DNA of 23,959 bases from Christensenella sp. UBA1252 (lineage in GTDB: Bacteria; Bacillota; Clostridia; Christensenellales; CAG-1252): the NCBI GenBank assembly GCA_002308575.1, contig DBVY01000040.1, forward strand, positions 1 to 23,959, in the 5' to 3' direction. Under the pieces are notes generated by a model. It searched no databases, was not told the origin of the DNA, and was given only the letters and a program-made list of their open reading frames with translations. This document shows positions 23,141-23,959 of this stretch, piece after piece. How positions within the stretch are numbered: position 1 is the stretch's first letter; each line of letters starts with the position of its first letter. Both the position numbers and the translations under genes were made by a program.

Positions 23141-23959
23141 TTATAAAGGCTCGGAAGCATCGACGGCTCCGAGCAGATAGACCGCCGTGTAGCCCATATG
23201 ATCCATCGTGTATTTAACCTGCCTGCTCCGAACGCCTTTCGAGCAATAGACGACGCAAGGCGTGTCCTTCGCGGGAACGGTTTCCGCGATATGCGAATAG
23301 ATTTCGGTAAACGGCGTGCTGCGCGCGCCTTCCAAATGCCCGCTTTCATACTCTTCTTTCGTTCGCGCGTCCAACAGCAGCGCGCCTTTTCGAAGGAGTT
23401 CGCGCGCCTTTTCCCGAGAAATCGTACGAATCCGCGCGGGCTCTACGTAGCGGAGAGCGGCGTTGACGTCCTTTGTCTCCCCCGCTTTCTCGCTCTTTAC
23501 GCGAAGCACGATCGTTTCGTGCGGCGGAACGCAAAAACAAAAGCCATCCGAGATCGGCAAATCCTTTCGCGCCCACAGATCGCGCACGGAAAAGAGATTT
23601 CCGCACAGACCCGCTTCTTTCGGATCGAGCGTCATCGTAAGAGGGGCGTCGCTTCGATTTAGGAAAGCGATCGCTTTTTCGTTCGAGTTTTCTCTCCCGA
23701 GATCCTTGACCCACGCTTCGCCGAGCAAGCTCCCGTCCTCTCCCCGATAGGCTTCCACGACGTACGCCTGCAAGCAAGCTTCGTCTTGATCGAGAGCGAT
23801 CAGTTCTTCGTTTTTCAGGATTTCGAGCGTAGATAAAGGAATCTTTGTCAAATCACAACCGATCATAAGGGGCGTGGACATCATGCACCACATCGCAAAA
23901 TGCGATTTTTCCTCTTCCTGCGACAAGCCGTTCCCGATCTGCATCATATCGAGATCGTT
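23141..23959 (-). CDS. GH27 alpha-galactosidase C-terminal part fused to a rhodanese domain (cut by window end)
   Basis: The open frame runs through the window edge, with NDLD before MMQIGNG, so about 272 residues are visible. The first part is the end of a GH27 alpha-galactosidase barrel: NDLDMMQIGNG, HFAMWCMMSTPLMIGCDLTKIPLSTLEILKN and ELIALDQD, followed by a C-terminal beta-sandwich with a PPHETIVLRV end. After a linker of about 20 residues comes a rhodanese domain (about 23141-23440) with GALLLDARTKEEYESGHLEGA and the active loop CSKGVRS (catalytic Cys codon at 23243-23245). No signal peptide can be judged. The frame shows no break at the joint. The joining of a glycosidase to a sulfurtransferase-type domain is unusual. 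Confidence 0.88.
   Translation of the reverse strand, partial: NDLDMMQIGNGLSQEEEKSHFAMWCMMSTPLMIGCDLTKIPLSTLEILKNEELIALDQDEACLQAYVVEAYRGEDGSLLGEAWVKDLGRENSNEKAIAFLNRSDAPLTMTLDPKEAGLCGNLFSVRDLWARKDLPISDGFCFCVPPHETIVLRVKSEKAGETKDVNAALRYVEPARIRTISREKARELLRKGALLLDARTKEEYESGHLEGARSTPFTEIYSHIAETVPAKDTPCVVYCSKGVRSRQVKYTMDHMGYTAVYLLGAVDASEPL

Overview
The window (23,959 bp) reads as a chromosome segment of an uncultured, probably gut-dwelling member of the Bacillota, Clostridia-like. The grounds are the FeoA-FeoA-FeoB-FeoB-associated Cys-rich protein operon, a CopA with C-terminal metal-binding domain, an SDR-type (Bacillus YjmF-like) mannonate oxidoreductase beside UxuA, a DUF6273-type surface lipoprotein, the trmN6-rsmI pairing known from Bacillus yabB-yabC, strong AGGAGG ribosome sites and plain TTGACA/TATAAT promoters. 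No taxonomic marker gene is present, so this is an inference. No tRNA, rRNA, CRISPR, IS element or phage gene was seen.

Layout. 1-6.1 kb (minus strand): a DnaQ-type 3'-5' exonuclease cut by the window edge, a copper P-type ATPase with its own promoter and terminator, then the iron-uptake operon feoA1-feoA2-feoB-FeoB-associated protein. 6.1-8.8 kb (plus): a divergent TetR regulator and a large DUF6273-like lipoprotein ending in a clear intrinsic terminator. The feo/tetR gap holds a near-consensus promoter and two copies of a 20-bp dyad. 8.9-14.6 kb (minus): a five-gene uronate/sugar operon (TIM-barrel isomerase, Gfo/Idh/MocA oxidoreductase, UxuA, a six-hairpin glycosidase-like protein, a UxuB-type SDR). 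It faces a divergent AraC regulator at 14.8 kb through two promoters whose -10 boxes overlap. 15.6-19.6 kb (plus): an MMPL/RND transporter fused in frame to a complete TrmN6-type tRNA methyltransferase, then rsmI. 19.7-22.5 kb (minus): rmlA-rmlB-glycosyltransferase 2. 22.6-24 kb (minus): a YunG-like small protein and, cut by the window end, a GH27 alpha-galactosidase whose C-terminus carries a rhodanese domain.

How the genes work together. The left part handles metals: copper export and ferrous iron import. The middle converts a hexuronate through mannonate toward 2-keto-3-deoxygluconate, with a hydrolase and an oxidoreductase/isomerase pair that probably feed in sugars, under AraC control. 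The right part mixes RNA modification with dTDP-sugar synthesis and glycan transfer or breakdown.

The observations most worth following are the MMPL-TrmN6 fusion with rsmI in the same frame after a single TAA, the GH27-rhodanese fusion, a recurring TATAAT-N6-ATG arrangement that predicts leaderless mRNAs, the overlapping divergent promoters of the uronate locus, and a non-canonical DKTAT phosphorylation motif in CopA.
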